Position numbers and translations under genes: made by a program. Source: Corallochytrium limacisporum (taxonomy: Eukaryota; Opisthokonta). Taken from it: a stretch of DNA of 64,000 nucleotides. Positions 38,501-49,244 of this stretch are shown in pieces (the stretch's first letter is position 1; each line of letters begins with the position of its first letter). The stretch is from assembly GCA_002811645.1 (NCBI GenBank), contig PDIP01000010.1, positions 239,842-303,841 of the forward strand, read 5' to 3'. Under the pieces are notes generated by a model. The model saw nothing but the letters and a program-made list of their open reading frames with translations. It was not told the origin of the DNA and made no database searches.

Positions 38501-40867
38501 ATGATTGTCATTCGAAGGTCGCCGGCGCGCACAGTGGCACTCTTGTCGTGGGCGCTGCCAGCTGGCGCCCGGTACATTACAAGGTCGTCATGGCAAGGCG
38601 ATCGTACAGAGGGAACCACGACTAATAGCGGTGATGGTATGAACCAACGAACTTATGCACAGTCACCATCTGTGCCACCGTCCACTACTATTGACATGGC
38701 TAGCATACACCGCATGAGTAATCTGTGGGTTCCAACAGTTCTGGATGATCCCTCTCAGACAACAACAAATTGCCATCGTTTGCTCCTACAGTCAGGGGTC
38801 GTACACCAGAACGGGCAGGGACTGTTTTCCTTCCTCCCTGTGGGTTTGCGGATTATGACCAAGATCGAGCGAATTATTGATGAAGAACTAGGGAAACTTG
38901 GCTGCCAGAAATTGGCCATGCCATACATGAGCCCAGTGAGCCTGTGGGCATCAAGTGGTCGGAGCGAAAGCCTTGGCAAGGAGACCTTTCGCGTGCAGGA
39001 CCGTAAACACCAAACGTACATACTGAACCCAACTCATGAAGAGGTAGTCTGCGAATTGGTCAACAGCGGCTTAAAGAGCTACCGTCAGCTTCCCTTGCGT
39101 GTCTACCAGACTGGACGCAAGTACAGAGATGAAATGCGTGGTCGGGGTGGCATGCTGCGAGCGCGGGAGTTCCATATGAACGACCTCTACACCTTCGACG
39201 TCAGTCCTGAGGCAGCGGCAGAAACATACGGGGAAGTAATGCAGGCATACCATGCAATTTTCAGCCGTCTAGGTGTGGATCATCTGGTGGCGGAGGCCAG
39301 CAATGGTTCTATGGGTGGCAGAGGCAGTCACGAATTCCACATTGTCTCCGATGTCGGGGAGGACCATGTGTTGTGGTGCAACAAGTGCAATTATGCGGCC
39401 AACGTGGAGGTTGCGTCATCGATAGGACGGCTGGACATGACTCCTGGAGCTGCTGTGAAGGCAATGGAAGGCGTAGAAGGATTAGGCTCTTCGTCGTCGG
39501 CGATGACAGACGATGATGGCAGCACGGATGCCACGGAATTGCCTGTGACCTCGTCGGAGATCAAGGCCAAGGGAACGCAAGTTATGCAGCAGTACCACAA
39601 CAAGGAGCATGTCAGACCGACGGAATTAGGTGCACATCCTGATCATGCAACAAGTGGATCATCACAACAACCTACCGTCGATTTGGAGACTTTGGAACTG
39701 ACGGGCCCGATCTTGCACAAAATGAACGAGTATGTGTTCGGCAATCCTATGGTCCTTGCATCCGCACCCCTGGCTAAGGGATATCTTTACGTGGGCAGCC
39801 CCAAGAAGAAGACCAAGGCCGTAGATAGGGCTGTAAGCAAAGGTCGAGAGCCTGGAGTAGCTGTTCTGGCTGTGGTGGGACCGGACACGGTGGTTAATGT
39901 GACTAAATTGGAACAGCGATTCCCGGGCGTCGTGGATCTGAAGCCTATCAGGGCCTCTGATGTTCATGTACTTGAGGCACTGTTGAGCACGGTGAAGACA
40001 GAAAGTACACAGGATCAACAAAGGCAGCAGCAGGAGGGTACCAGCGTCAAGGCGAACGTCAGCGAGTCCACGAACAAAGCATTGCGCGAGGAATGCCTGC
40101 AAGCGCTGAAGAATCACTTCTTTGTTAACTTGTCACCACCGTCAAACACGGTGCCACCATCTGACAAAGCCATGGATATTCTTGGTAAGGTCTCCGCTAT
40201 GGACCGCAATGTGGTGGCCTCCTCCAACACCGACATTGCCACTGCAGCGTCTGGCGACCGCTGTGCTAGCTGCTGCGCTGGAACACTACAGGACGCTCAG
40301 TGCATTGAAGTGGGGCATACGTTTTACCTCGCTGATACCTACACGAACCCAATGAAGATCGTCTACCAAGACCAGAAGGGTAAATTAGCAACCCCAGTCA
40401 TGGGATGCTACGGCATAGGTGTAAGTCGACTCGTTGCCGCCGTAGCAGAGGTGAATCATGACGACCAGGGACTGATGTGGCCGGTGGCCATGGCACCGTA
40501 CACCGTCGCGGTGGTGCCACTGGGATCCAAGAAGAACGGAACGCTAGATCGGTTACGCGTTGGCGGGTTTGAGGTTGCATCCGAACTGCTGAGTAAGATT
40601 CCGACCCTGGCCGGCGAAGTGATCGTAGATGACCGTGATGCCACGCCGGGCTTCAAGTTGAAGGATGCGGCCCTAATGGGTCATCCTCTGGTCGTGGTTT
40701 TGGGCAATGACTTTTCCCACGAGAATCCAGCAGAGCGTAAGGTCGAGGTCCAGAATCGGCGCACGGGACAAGTCAGCCACCACCGTCTAGACACGCTACC
40801 GTCAGTGGTAGGGCATCTGCTAGCGGAGCAGGGTGTTTTGCAGACGGCATCGGCCATGGCATTGTAA
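38501..40867 (+). CDS. PARS2: Prolyl-tRNA synthetase, mitochondrial (bacterial type)
   Basis: 788 residues. The N-terminal leader (MIVIRRSPARTVALLSWALPAGARYITRSSW) looks like a mitochondrial presequence. The class II core has GLFSFLPVGLRIMTKIE, the TxE loop (NPTHEEVV), motif 2 (YRDEMRGRGGMLRAREFHMNDLYTFD) and motif 3 (GCYGIGVSRLVAAVAE). A long insert lies between motifs 2 and 3. After a low-complexity stretch, its part LAKGYLYVGSPKKKTKAVD ... GVAVLAVVGPDTVVNVTKLEQRF ... LKPIRASDV resembles the INS editing domain of bacterial ProRS, which animal PARS2 lacks. The C-terminal anticodon-binding domain follows (VAVVPLGS ... VIVDDRDATPGFKLKDAALMGHPLVVVLG). It charges mitochondrial tRNA-Pro. Confidence 0.92.
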   Translation: MIVIRRSPARTVALLSWALPAGARYITRSSWQGDRTEGTTTNSGDGMNQRTYAQSPSVPPSTTIDMASIHRMSNLWVPTVLDDPSQTTTNCHRLLLQSGVVHQNGQGLFSFLPVGLRIMTKIERIIDEELGKLGCQKLAMPYMSPVSLWASSGRSESLGKETFRVQDRKHQTYILNPTHEEVVCELVNSGLKSYRQLPLRVYQTGRKYRDEMRGRGGMLRAREFHMNDLYTFDVSPEAAAETYGEVMQAYHAIFSRLGVDHLVAEASNGSMGGRGSHEFHIVSDVGEDHVLWCNKCNYAANVEVASSIGRLDMTPGAAVKAMEGVEGLGSSSSAMTDDDGSTDATELPVTSSEIKAKGTQVMQQYHNKEHVRPTELGAHPDHATSGSSQQPTVDLETLELTGPILHKMNEYVFGNPMVLASAPLAKGYLYVGSPKKKTKAVDRAVSKGREPGVAVLAVVGPDTVVNVTKLEQRFPGVVDLKPIRASDVHVLEALLSTVKTESTQDQQRQQQEGTSVKANVSESTNKALREECLQALKNHFFVNLSPPSNTVPPSDKAMDILGKVSAMDRNVVASSNTDIATAASGDRCASCCAGTLQDAQCIEVGHTFYLADTYTNPMKIVYQDQKGKLATPVMGCYGIGVSRLVAAVAEVNHDDQGLMWPVAMAPYTVAVVPLGSKKNGTLDRLRVGGFEVASELLSKIPTLAGEVIVDDRDATPGFKLKDAALMGHPLVVVLGNDFSHENPAERKVEVQNRRTGQVSHHRLDTLPSVVGHLLAEQGVLQTASAMAL

Positions 40868-40996
40868 GCCATAAGTCGCATGGGATCATATACATATGTA
40901 TATAAATGTATCATAGAATGTTATAGCTAGTCGGATCGTTGAGCAAGTTTGGTATTGACTGATAGGCCCTGCAATGGTGTTAGCCAGTGTCGTTCT

Positions 40997-42358
40997 TCAA
41001 ATGCCGGCAGGGATGACACCAGAGTCCCGGAGGCTTTGTAATTTAGCGGTATCATATCCGAGCAGTTCTCCAAGTACAGAGTCCGTGTGTTCACCCGCGG
41101 GCCCACCGGCAAAATTTGTGCGACCAGGGGTCGCCGTGAGCTTTGGGAGGATCGCGGGCAATGTGATCGGTACGTCCGGTCCGAGGTCCGAAGCTGTAGC
41201 GGTCTCAAACATTCCGCGGCTCTGGAACTGCTCGTCAGCGAGCATGTCCTTGGCATCGAGAATCGGACCTGCGGGCACAGAGACCGAGTCCAGCAGCGCC
41301 AATGCCTCAGCCCGAGTCATGGTTGCGGTCCACTCGCTAATCGTACCATCGAGCATTTCTTGCTGCTTCATCCGGCCACCGTTGTCCTGGAGCTCGGGAT
41401 CATTGGCCAAGTCCTCTCGTCCCATTAGGTTCATCAGTCGCTTGTAGATTGCATTTCCGTTTGCACCGATCACTATGTATGCATCCTTGCAAGGGTACGT
41501 GTTCGTGGGCACGATGCCCGTCACTGACGAGCCTGATGGCCCTCGCACGACTCCTGTCATGGCCGCCTCGGTAATCACTCCCTCCATCAAATTGAAAACC
41601 GATTCGTACAGTGCAACATCTACCACTTGATTCCTCGGTTTGGTGCCCCTGGCTTGCTGGCGAGCAAGCAGGGACAAGAGAACACCAATGACGCTGTGCA
41701 ACCCGCCGAGGGTGTCGCCAATCGACAGATTAGGTCGGACGGATGGGCGATCCGGGTACCCGTTGACATGACGAAATCCCCCGTACGCCTCGCAAACGCT
41801 TGCGTAGCCCGGAATCTTGGACCTCGGTCCAGTTTGGCCGTATCCAGAGACCCTACTGTAGATCAGGTCAGGGTTGATTGCATGCAGATCTTCCGGTCCG
41901 AGCCCCCATTCTTCCATCTTACCGGGTCTAAAGTTCTCAATCACTACATCGCATTTGGGAATCATTTCCCGAATGATGGAGGCTGCTTCCTCCTTGCGCA
42001 GATCGAGCCCGACAGACTTCTTGTTGCGACCGATGCTACGGTACCAGTATGACGTACCAGTCTCATCCATCAGACGCCAGGTGCGAATCTGATCGCCGCC
42101 TGGTGGTTCGACCTTGATTACCTCTGCTCCAAAGTAGGAGAGAACAGTGCCTCCAAACGGACCAGCAAGCAACTGGCCCATTTCTAAGACACGAATGCCA
42201 TCCAGCGGGGCCGGTTTGTTTTGTTGATCTTGCGGATTACTTTGTCGGCTATCAGTCGAAGGGTACGCGGTCGACATATGCCGAACAATGCTTGTACCAG
42301 CAGCAGCTCCTGCCACGGGGCGGTGAACCCTGAAAGCATGACGTACACTCATACTCAT
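40997..42358 (-). CDS. SUGCT: Family III CoA-transferase (SUGCT-like)
   Basis: 453 residues from the ATG at 42358 (the frame opens at a TTG two codons earlier). The leader (SVRHAFRVHRPVAGAAAG) suggests mitochondrial import. CaiB/BaiF fold marks: LDGIRVLEMGQLLAGPFGGTVLSYFGAEVIKVEPPGGDQIR, NKKSVGLDLR, CDVVIENFRPGKMEEWGLG, the catalytic Asp in SIGDTLGGLHSVIGVL, and VDVALYESVFNLMEG. Closest in pattern to succinyl-CoA:glutarate CoA-transferase (SUGCT, C7orf10), which returns free glutarate to glutaryl-CoA. Formyl-CoA transferase-like or AMACR-like activity cannot be excluded without alignment. It converges with PARS2. Confidence 0.85.
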   Translation of the reverse strand: MSMSVRHAFRVHRPVAGAAAGTSIVRHMSTAYPSTDSRQSNPQDQQNKPAPLDGIRVLEMGQLLAGPFGGTVLSYFGAEVIKVEPPGGDQIRTWRLMDETGTSYWYRSIGRNKKSVGLDLRKEEAASIIREMIPKCDVVIENFRPGKMEEWGLGPEDLHAINPDLIYSRVSGYGQTGPRSKIPGYASVCEAYGGFRHVNGYPDRPSVRPNLSIGDTLGGLHSVIGVLLSLLARQQARGTKPRNQVVDVALYESVFNLMEGVITEAAMTGVVRGPSGSSVTGIVPTNTYPCKDAYIVIGANGNAIYKRLMNLMGREDLANDPELQDNGGRMKQQEMLDGTISEWTATMTRAEALALLDSVSVPAGPILDAKDMLADEQFQSRGMFETATASDLGPDVPITLPAILPKLTATPGRTNFAGGPAGEHTDSVLGELLGYDTAKLQSLRDSGVIPAGI

Positions 42359-43408
42359 GGTCAATGATGATTTGCCCGCTCTTCTTTAAGTCAGAACAAT
42401 AGAAATTGTCCTATCTATGATCTGTTCTTTAAGCCGAGTCTCACCAGGGTTGGTTCCGAGGGATCCAAATACCCCTTAGAGCATTATAAGGAATACTCGC
42501 TCGACTGTATCAGCGATAGAACCTGAGTGAAATAGCTGGAGCATGGCAAAACACTTCAGCCAAAACCGTCAGCAATTTCACGTAAGGGTCAAGATGAGAG
42601 CAGGGAACATGGAAACTGTCCTATGTCTCACGATTGCCAGGTACACATCTTTTCCCGATCCACCTCTGAGTCCCCCAGCGGCGACACACTATCTCGCGAT
42701 CTCTTGACCCGTACGTCAGTCTGAGCTCAATTACACGACACTCGGCCAGTATGCAGCGGCGAGAACATCAAAGAACTCACACTTGGACCGACCTATGATT
42801 TCCTCCGAGTTTTTCCTTACCGTCCGTTGGGCTGACGGCTCTCCTTTCGGTTATGCGCGATTTCCTTCCCGCCCGCAATGAACTCACTCTGCGCAATCGG
42901 TCCAGGGTTGCTGACACAATGGCCCAGGAAGGCAGGAAAACACGGAGGAAAAGTAAAAAAAAAAAAAAAGAGGAAATGGTGGACAAGGAAGCGACAGTGA
43001 GCCAGGGGGCGGTGCTTATGCATAAATCCGCGGAGAAGGGGGGCGGGGGGAGAGGTGGTTCGATACCACTCTTGGCCGCCCCCAGAGAAAAGCCTTAATC
43101 CAAGGGGACGATAGCGTGTTCGGAAACTTACTGGACATAATAATGTACACACTTCCAAGAATCCCAAACGCGCACGGTCTCGTTTCTGGATTAGATCAGT
43201 GAAGGAATGTAAGTCTGCGACCACAGCAGGGTCAACAAACTGCGAGAGTCCCAGTGTCGAGTTGCGCACCTTATGAAAATACCTTGATTCTAACATTGAT
43301 AACAGTGAACAAAGAATTTCTATTTCTTGTTGCTGACGGCTCAATAATGGAAGGCGTGGTTGATTGCTCACACGCATACACCTCACAGAATCTTATGCAA
43401 TTCATTCA
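42359..43408. other. Intergenic region upstream of SUGCT
   Basis: 1.05 kb. A minus-strand TATA-like CCTTATAATGC (plus about 42483-42493) may serve SUGCT. A tRNA-like B-box (GGTTCGATACC at about 43056-43066) and an oligo-A run (42956-42969) are present, but no complete tRNA fold was found. No gene is seen. Confidence 0.45.
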
Positions 43409-45868
43409 TTACTGTTGCTCCAACTGATCCTGCAACCGGATGTTCTGCAACAGCGTATCCTCCAAGATGCTCTGAAGCTTCTTGTTGACTTCAATGGCAA
43501 GCGGCAGTGACAGTCCAGTGTCGGGGTCCACCACTCCAGCTCCCATGTCCCCGTTGTTGGCCATTTCACTACTTGAGCCGCTCGGGCTGCCTCCACGGAA
43601 AAACATATTGCTAATGCCACCCATTAGAGAGTTGGCCGATTTGGCTTCGGCATGAGCAGCTGTCTTCTGCTGCCGCATTGCCGCCTTTCGTTTGATTTCG
43701 TCCATGCGAGACGGTCCCAGACTTCCGGTTTCCTCGCGGAGAATGTAGTCCATGAGCAGACGACTCTTGTTCTGCAGCTGCATGGTCAGATCGTCCACAT
43801 GTTCCCGATAGAATTTCACCATTTGGCGCAGTTTGGCTGGATCTGATGGCAACTTGGCGTGCTGCATGCTGCGAAGCTTGGCCGGATCGACTGGTCCCTT
43901 CAGCTTTAGGGTCGGGGATGGAGTCAGACCGCGGCTGTCATCACTTGCAGTGCCCGGAGGTACAGGAGCGCGGATGGTGGTCTGGCCCCCGGGTGCGGTT
44001 ACATTGCTCTCGACTTCAGCTTCCATGCTGTTCCTTTGTAGGGGTGTATCAGGCGGGGAGTCATTACCCATGGTGCTATCTACAGTCCGCACCGACAGAT
44101 TTGACGGACTGCGGCGGTGACCCTTATTGCCGCCAGTTCTATTGGTGGCAGCTGCAAGGTTCGCAGAGCCACCGCTGCTGCGCTTCTCATTACGTAGGAT
44201 TTCTTTCTTTAGATCCTTGACAATCTGCGCATGACGGCGTTCCATCGCGCGAATACTCGCGTGCTGCTTCTCAATAGTTGCTTTGTGTTCCTTGATCTTG
44301 GCTTCGAGGTCCTCATTGGTTGTTGACTTATCAGTAGCCCGGACCTCAGCTGTTTCGAGTTCATCGCGCAAATCTTTGAGCTGGTCCTGCAGCTCCTGCC
44401 GGGCGCGGGTGAGACTGGCAATTTCTCTTTCGCTCTTCATGGAGTCCATCCGTGCCTCACTAGCCTTCTTGCGCAACTCTGCAGATTCTGTTTCCGATCG
44501 TTGCAGTCGTTCCTGTAGTTCTGCTACCTCTGTCGCATGCCCTTGGTTGTCACGCTTACTTCGATGGAGTCGTTCCAGCTCCCGAACGGCCGCCACGACA
44601 TCCATAAGACCATTCTCGTCCGTGACATCATCGATGTTGGTCTTCGGGTACAGAGCAGTCAAAATAGATCGTTCACGCTGTCGGAAATCATTCAAGCGCT
44701 TTTTGGTACTGTTCACCTCGTTCACGGACTTCATCAGGGAGTCGTCTTTCTGTGCCAGTGTTTCCTTAAGATGATCCAGTTCCCGGGATAGCTCATTGCT
44801 CTCGGTGGCACTTTGGGTAGCTGCCTGCAGCTCCTTCTTTACCGCAAGGATTTCCTGGTCTTTTTTGTTTACACTGTTCTCAAAATCGAGAGCCTGTTCC
44901 TTGAAATCCTCAACCTGTTTGCGCCACCTGCCAATTTGGTTGTTCAAATTTTCGATTTCCTCGTTTTTTTCCTCCACTTCAGTCTGCAGGAATTCGTAGT
45001 CCTGACGACTTTCCTCCAATTCACTTCGCACCGTTTCAAGTTGTGTCTGGAGGCTGTTGATTTCATTTCGCTGGTGGCCAGAATCCTGGCTTTCCTTGTA
45101 CTGCAGGTCCCTGAGGGACTGCTGTGCCTCCCTCAAGGCATTTCTTAGCTCCCGTATCTCACCTTCGCGTTCCCTGACCTCCCCCGTGGATGACCTCTGT
45201 AATTCGATGAGTTCTCGCTTGAGTTTATTGCGCTCATCGATGATCTCTGTAATGTCCGCCACACTTCTCGTACCCTGATCACCATTTTGTTTGTCGACAG
45301 AGTCCGGAGTAATTGTTGAAGGAGTGCTTCCCAATCGCTTCAAAACATCGGATTTTTCTTTCTCTTCACGCAGTTCCGCGATTTTGCGTTGCAGGTCGTA
45401 TTCCAACTCATCATTCTTCGATTTGAGGTCCTTGATGCGGATCTTTAATTCTTCTTCCGATTTAACTAGCTTGGTACGTTCCTCTCCCATTAGTTGTACA
45501 GTGCTCTGTAGTCGATCTCGGTCCGCTTCCAGATCTCCTCGGATCCTTTGGACTTCTTTCGCCAAGAACTGGTTCTCTTCTGTTAGTTCATCGATCTTGG
45601 CTTGTAACTCTTTCGATCGTCCACCAACACCGAAACCAAACTTTTGGAACGTCGATGTGGGTGTAGAACCGCTGCGCGAGTGTCCCAGAGTCGGCGTCCC
45701 GGAGCCGGAGTCCCGCTTTGACTCCTCCAATTCTTTCTGCAATTTCTCTTTTTCCCGTTCCGCTTTGTGTCGCTCTTCTTCTAATTCATGCATACGTTTC
45801 TGTAGACGGGCAAACTCCTCCGGAGTGATTGCAGTGGCCGTGGCCTGCGACGCTTCGCCGTCTGACAT
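43409..45868 (-). CDS. Long coiled-coil protein, GRIPAP1/CCDC186-like
   Basis: 819 residues, almost entirely heptad-rich coiled coil from residue 18 to about 570, followed by a Ser/Thr/Pro linker. The C-terminal block is conserved: LRQMVKFYREHVDDLTMQLQNKSRLLMDYILREETG, then a hydrophobic NSLMGGISNMFFRGG and LAIEVNKKLQSILEDTLLQNIRLQDQLEQ. That C-terminal pattern is shared by GRIPAP1 (GRASP1) and CCDC186/Golgi-endosome tethers acting with Rab GTPases. Which of the two it is orthologous to is left open. The start ATG at 45868 leads straight into the first helix. Plus-strand open frames over it are shadows. Confidence 0.75.
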   Translation of the reverse strand: MSDGEASQATATAITPEEFARLQKRMHELEEERHKAEREKEKLQKELEESKRDSGSGTPTLGHSRSGSTPTSTFQKFGFGVGGRSKELQAKIDELTEENQFLAKEVQRIRGDLEADRDRLQSTVQLMGEERTKLVKSEEELKIRIKDLKSKNDELEYDLQRKIAELREEKEKSDVLKRLGSTPSTITPDSVDKQNGDQGTRSVADITEIIDERNKLKRELIELQRSSTGEVREREGEIRELRNALREAQQSLRDLQYKESQDSGHQRNEINSLQTQLETVRSELEESRQDYEFLQTEVEEKNEEIENLNNQIGRWRKQVEDFKEQALDFENSVNKKDQEILAVKKELQAATQSATESNELSRELDHLKETLAQKDDSLMKSVNEVNSTKKRLNDFRQRERSILTALYPKTNIDDVTDENGLMDVVAAVRELERLHRSKRDNQGHATEVAELQERLQRSETESAELRKKASEARMDSMKSEREIASLTRARQELQDQLKDLRDELETAEVRATDKSTTNEDLEAKIKEHKATIEKQHASIRAMERRHAQIVKDLKKEILRNEKRSSGGSANLAAATNRTGGNKGHRRSPSNLSVRTVDSTMGNDSPPDTPLQRNSMEAEVESNVTAPGGQTTIRAPVPPGTASDDSRGLTPSPTLKLKGPVDPAKLRSMQHAKLPSDPAKLRQMVKFYREHVDDLTMQLQNKSRLLMDYILREETGSLGPSRMDEIKRKAAMRQQKTAAHAEAKSANSLMGGISNMFFRGGSPSGSSSEMANNGDMGAGVVDPDTGLSLPLAIEVNKKLQSILEDTLLQNIRLQDQLEQQ

Positions 45869-46919
45869 GACGGCTTAGATTTGAGCGTTTGCTTCTGCTT
45901 GGCTACGCAATGGTGTGAACCATACCATACACTGACTCCTTCCCTTGGAGTCTCCTAACAATACTCATGTCTGCGCCATGATGCTCTGCAGTTTCGCTCT
46001 GCAATATAGTTTTAATCGGATCAATCCTTACCTATCGAAAGTAAACCTTGCAAATTTATATCTTATACCATTGCAAACCCCGGTTTATCGGCTTAGAGCT
46101 GGCCAATATTCTGTACTGTGGAAGCAAAGGAATGCCACTGAGTCGAACTCTCTCACCCTGTAGAGTTTGGCAACTGCCACATTTACGCAGTGTTCTACTC
46201 CGCGCTCTCTGAGGGTGCCCCGCCAGGCGAGTTTCCCGCAAGCCAAAGATAAAAGGCAAATGCAAAAACAAAGATGCCAACATGAGAAACACAAAGCGGT
46301 TTTCTTGCACCGGCAAACTCAAATTTTAGTTCCCGCAGGGCGTCGTGTTAAAACCGGTTTGTCCTATCAATTTCCAGCCGACCCGCTCCCCGTAACGATA
46401 CCAGCACACCGTCCAATAGGAAGCAGCAAGTGGCAGGGGAGGAGAAATATCTGGGAAACCGTAGGACGGGTGGCCCTCACGGTTTTGGGGCCAGGGAGTT
46501 TGGGCTCGGGAGGAGGTACCACCTAGGCGTAGCGGAGTCTCTTTTAAGTTCTCCTTGGATGGTTTCCCAGCCACTTCCCCTTTGATGGGAGAGGCTGAAT
46601 AGAATTTAGGCCCCCGTAATTTGCGGGTCGTTCTTTGTGCGGTACCCACCTACGCAGGCGCATGGGATGGAAGGGAAGAGTGGCCGGGTGATGGGTTGCT
46701 GGCGAACCCAAAATTGGGAGATGGGTCTGAACGGGACCCGCTTCGCACCACATGGTCCAGGTAAGCTAGATCAAGGCCGCTCCCTGTGATATGTAATTGA
46801 TATCGAAGAGGTTACTGCGCAAAAGTTCGCGAGAAGCCAAAAGTGTAGTAGAGATGTGCAGGTTGAGATGATTTGAAACCGTACCCAACTTCATAGATGT
46901 GCGCGTAGACTACCAAATT
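45869..46919. other. Divergent intergenic region GRIPAP1-like / FTSJ1
   Basis: 1.05 kb. It contains a palindromic AGGTACCACCT (46514-46524) with a GTACCAC word. A minus-strand T-arm-like string near 46150 does not complete a tRNA fold. No gene is seen. Confidence 0.45.
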
Positions 46920-47786
46920 ATGGGAAAGAGTTCAAAGGACAAACGTGATATCTACTATCGCCTGGCTAAAGAAGAGGGCTATCGGGCTAGGTCAGCTTAT
47001 AAACTGCTGCATCTTGATGAAGAATTCCGGCTCTTCGATGATGGAATAGTACGAGTGGTGGATTTGTGTGCCGCGCCCGGGTCATGGAGCCAGGTACTGA
47101 CTCAGAAAGTCACACATCCAGACAAGAAAATTGTAGCAATTGACATTCAGGCGATGGCACCCATCCCTGGTGTGATTCAGATTCAGGGAGACATTACAGA
47201 GGAAAAGACGGCTAAGGAAGTCATCGAAAAGTTTGACGGCGGCAAGGCGGACATGGTTATATGTGATGGAGCTCCTGATGTCACGGGCCTGCATGATATT
47301 GATGAGTACATCCAAGCCCAATTGCTGCTGGCAGCACTCAATATCACTACGTCAGTGCTCAAGGAAGGAGGCATCTTCATAGCGAAAATTTTCCGTGGCA
47401 GGGATGTGGCGACCCTTTATGCACAGCTGGAATGCTTTTTTGACCATGTGATCAGTGCCAAACCGCGTAGCTCACGCAACAGCAGTATCGAAGCCTTTGT
47501 GGTGTGCCAGGGCTACCGTTGTCCCGAGGGTTACACTCCCCGCTTCGACCGACCCATGTCTATGGAGGGCTACAACGGCAAGAATGAAATGACTGGACGC
47601 GCACGAGCAATTGCCGAGTTTATGGCCTGCGGTGATATGTCCGGATTTGACGCCGATGCGAACTACCCACTCGACCTTGGAGACGGCCGCAAATACGAAC
47701 GGTTGCCGCCAACGCAAGCACCTATCAATCCGCCGTACCGAGAGTACATTGAAAAACGACTGAAGGGTGAAGGATGGGAACAGTAG
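46920..47786 (+). CDS. FTSJ1: tRNA 2'-O-ribose methyltransferase FTSJ1/TRM7
   Basis: 288 residues from the ATG at 46920 (the frame opens at a GTG 7 codons earlier). It opens with [29 protein letters not shown], the eukaryotic Trm7 signature. The SAM motif is [15 protein letters not shown], and the K-D-K-E catalytic tetrad is K28, D116, K156 and E191. The family methylates positions 32 and 34 of tRNA anticodon loops (Phe, Trp, Leu), with partners THADA/Trm732 and WDR6/Trm734. The length is slightly below human FTSJ1 (329), missing only the variable tail. It converges with NAA50. Confidence 0.95.
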   Translation: MGKSSKDKRDIYYRLAKEEGYRARSAYKLLHLDEEFRLFDDGIVRVVDLCAAPGSWSQVLTQKVTHPDKKIVAIDIQAMAPIPGVIQIQGDITEEKTAKEVIEKFDGGKADMVICDGAPDVTGLHDIDEYIQAQLLLAALNITTSVLKEGGIFIAKIFRGRDVATLYAQLECFFDHVISAKPRSSRNSSIEAFVVCQGYRCPEGYTPRFDRPMSMEGYNGKNEMTGRARAIAEFMACGDMSGFDADANYPLDLGDGRKYERLPPTQAPINPPYREYIEKRLKGEGWEQ

Positions 47787-47895
47787 AGTATAAAGCACAC
47801 TGCACCTGGATAAAGAATGAACCATTCGAAGCATGCGAGTTGTAAATGTATAATACTAGTCTATTGTTACATGTCATTGGTTGCAGTAATTCCCT

Positions 47896-48363
47896 TTAAC
47901 TGCGGTCAATCTTCTTTTCAAAAACAAGGGCCTCGGACGGCTCAACCCGCTTGTAGTAGTTAGGAAGGGTACCACACTGTGTGAATCCCGCCTTTCCGTA
48001 GAACTTTATCGCAGCGTCATTACCCTTCTGCACCTGGCAGTAGACCCGAGTGACGCTCTTGTTGTTTTCCGCCTGCTCCATGATCCAGTCCAGCATCTTC
48101 TTTCCTACACCCAATTGCCGGTAGGGACCAAGGCAACCAAGAGTCATAATGCACAGGCCTTCATCCGTTGGTTTGGCCACGACACCTCCGACCACTATGT
48201 CCTGATAAAACGCGAGCCGGGAGTAAATCTCCTTGTTGTTCCAGGCATCCTTGTAGAAGGCTGGTCCGTACTTAACAGGATATACCGCAGTATTGAGTAG
48301 TCTCAACTGGTTCACATTGTGCTGTGTGACTTCGTCCAGCTCAATTCGAGCATTGGCCGCCAT
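47896..48363 (-). CDS. NAA50: N-alpha-acetyltransferase 50
   Basis: 155 residues from the ATG at 48363 (another in-frame ATG at 48378; the frame itself opens at a GTG). GNAT fold with IELDEVTQHNVNQLRLLNTAVYPVKYGPAFYKDAW at the substrate site, the acetyl-CoA loop LGCLGPYRQLGVGKKMLDWI (R/Q-x-x-G-x-G/A type) and AIKFYGKAGFTQCGTLPNYYKRVEP. NAA50 acetylates N-terminal Met of Met-Leu and similar proteins and is attached to the ribosome-bound NatA complex. It is needed for sister chromatid cohesion in animals. Confidence 0.93.
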   Translation of the reverse strand: MAANARIELDEVTQHNVNQLRLLNTAVYPVKYGPAFYKDAWNNKEIYSRLAFYQDIVVGGVVAKPTDEGLCIMTLGCLGPYRQLGVGKKMLDWIMEQAENNKSVTRVYCQVQKGNDAAIKFYGKAGFTQCGTLPNYYKRVEPSEALVFEKKIDRS

Positions 48364-49244
48364 GACTGTGCCTGGCATGGGAGATGTATTATTTGCTGAA
48401 ATCCTTTCCTTCGATCGCCCGTGTCGTGAGACCCTTATCTTTACTCTACACACTCTGACCGCAAAATTTGGATCAAGATGGTACCGTATAAAATCATTGA
48501 CAGGTGCACAGTAAGTGACTGTATCAAATGTTCATCGGAAATAGCTGGCAGAGCCTGTGACTCCACCCAGACAAGTCGAAAACAGCCGCATTGCGCAGTT
48601 CCCGCTCAAAGCTCCTACTCTGCGGAAAAAGCACGCGATATTACCACTGATCCCCTAACATTCATCTGACGATGTTACGCGGTTTCCTCGGCACTTGTGC
48701 AGTACTGAAAGTACCGTATAGTCTGCAGAGAACGGGCGGCGGCCCAGCGTCCGGACACCGTTGGGGAGGGAGGTTTTTGGGCAGGTGTGAGAGACTAATG
48801 GAGCAGTCGGAGAACCCAAGACGTTGAGAACAGAAGAATGTTTTCTTCGAAAACTACAACAAAGTAATTGTGCCAATGTTCCGGAATGAAAACAATGAAA
48901 GGCACCCTTTACCCAGTGGGGGAGGGTAGGGGGAGGGCGCGCCAAGGAAAACGCAAGACAACGAGGCGTCCTCAAGACAGTTTCACTTGGAGAGACTATT
49001 CCGACCGAACGTACATTTGCGATTTATTTCAAAATTTGGACAACCATAAAGAGGAGAGTATAGCATATGTCATTTTGCTATGGTTTTATGTGCCTACTTT
49101 AGACGACAAAGATAAACTATGAATTGCACTTTAGCTGCGCGGAGCACCTGGTAACGATTTACGAACACACTTGGAATACAACACGAAGGACTGTGAAATT
49201 GTCGTCGGGTGATCAACATCTTTTCTTAATACTAGCCCATAGTC
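48364..49244. other. Divergent intergenic region NAA50 / RPT3
   Basis: 880 bp. A minus-strand TATA-like element (GATTTTATACGG, plus about 48483-48494) could serve NAA50. The rest has no recognisable gene or RNA. Confidence 0.4.

Noticed and set aside
43050-43085. tRNA-like B-box GGTTCGATACC with a T-arm-like stem
   Set aside because: No matching acceptor, anticodon and D arms could be built upstream.
46140-46215. Minus-strand B-box-like GAGTTCGACTC with a nearby 5-pair stem
   Set aside because: The putative anticodon loop has nine bases, the T-stem has only three pairs and no acceptor stem forms.
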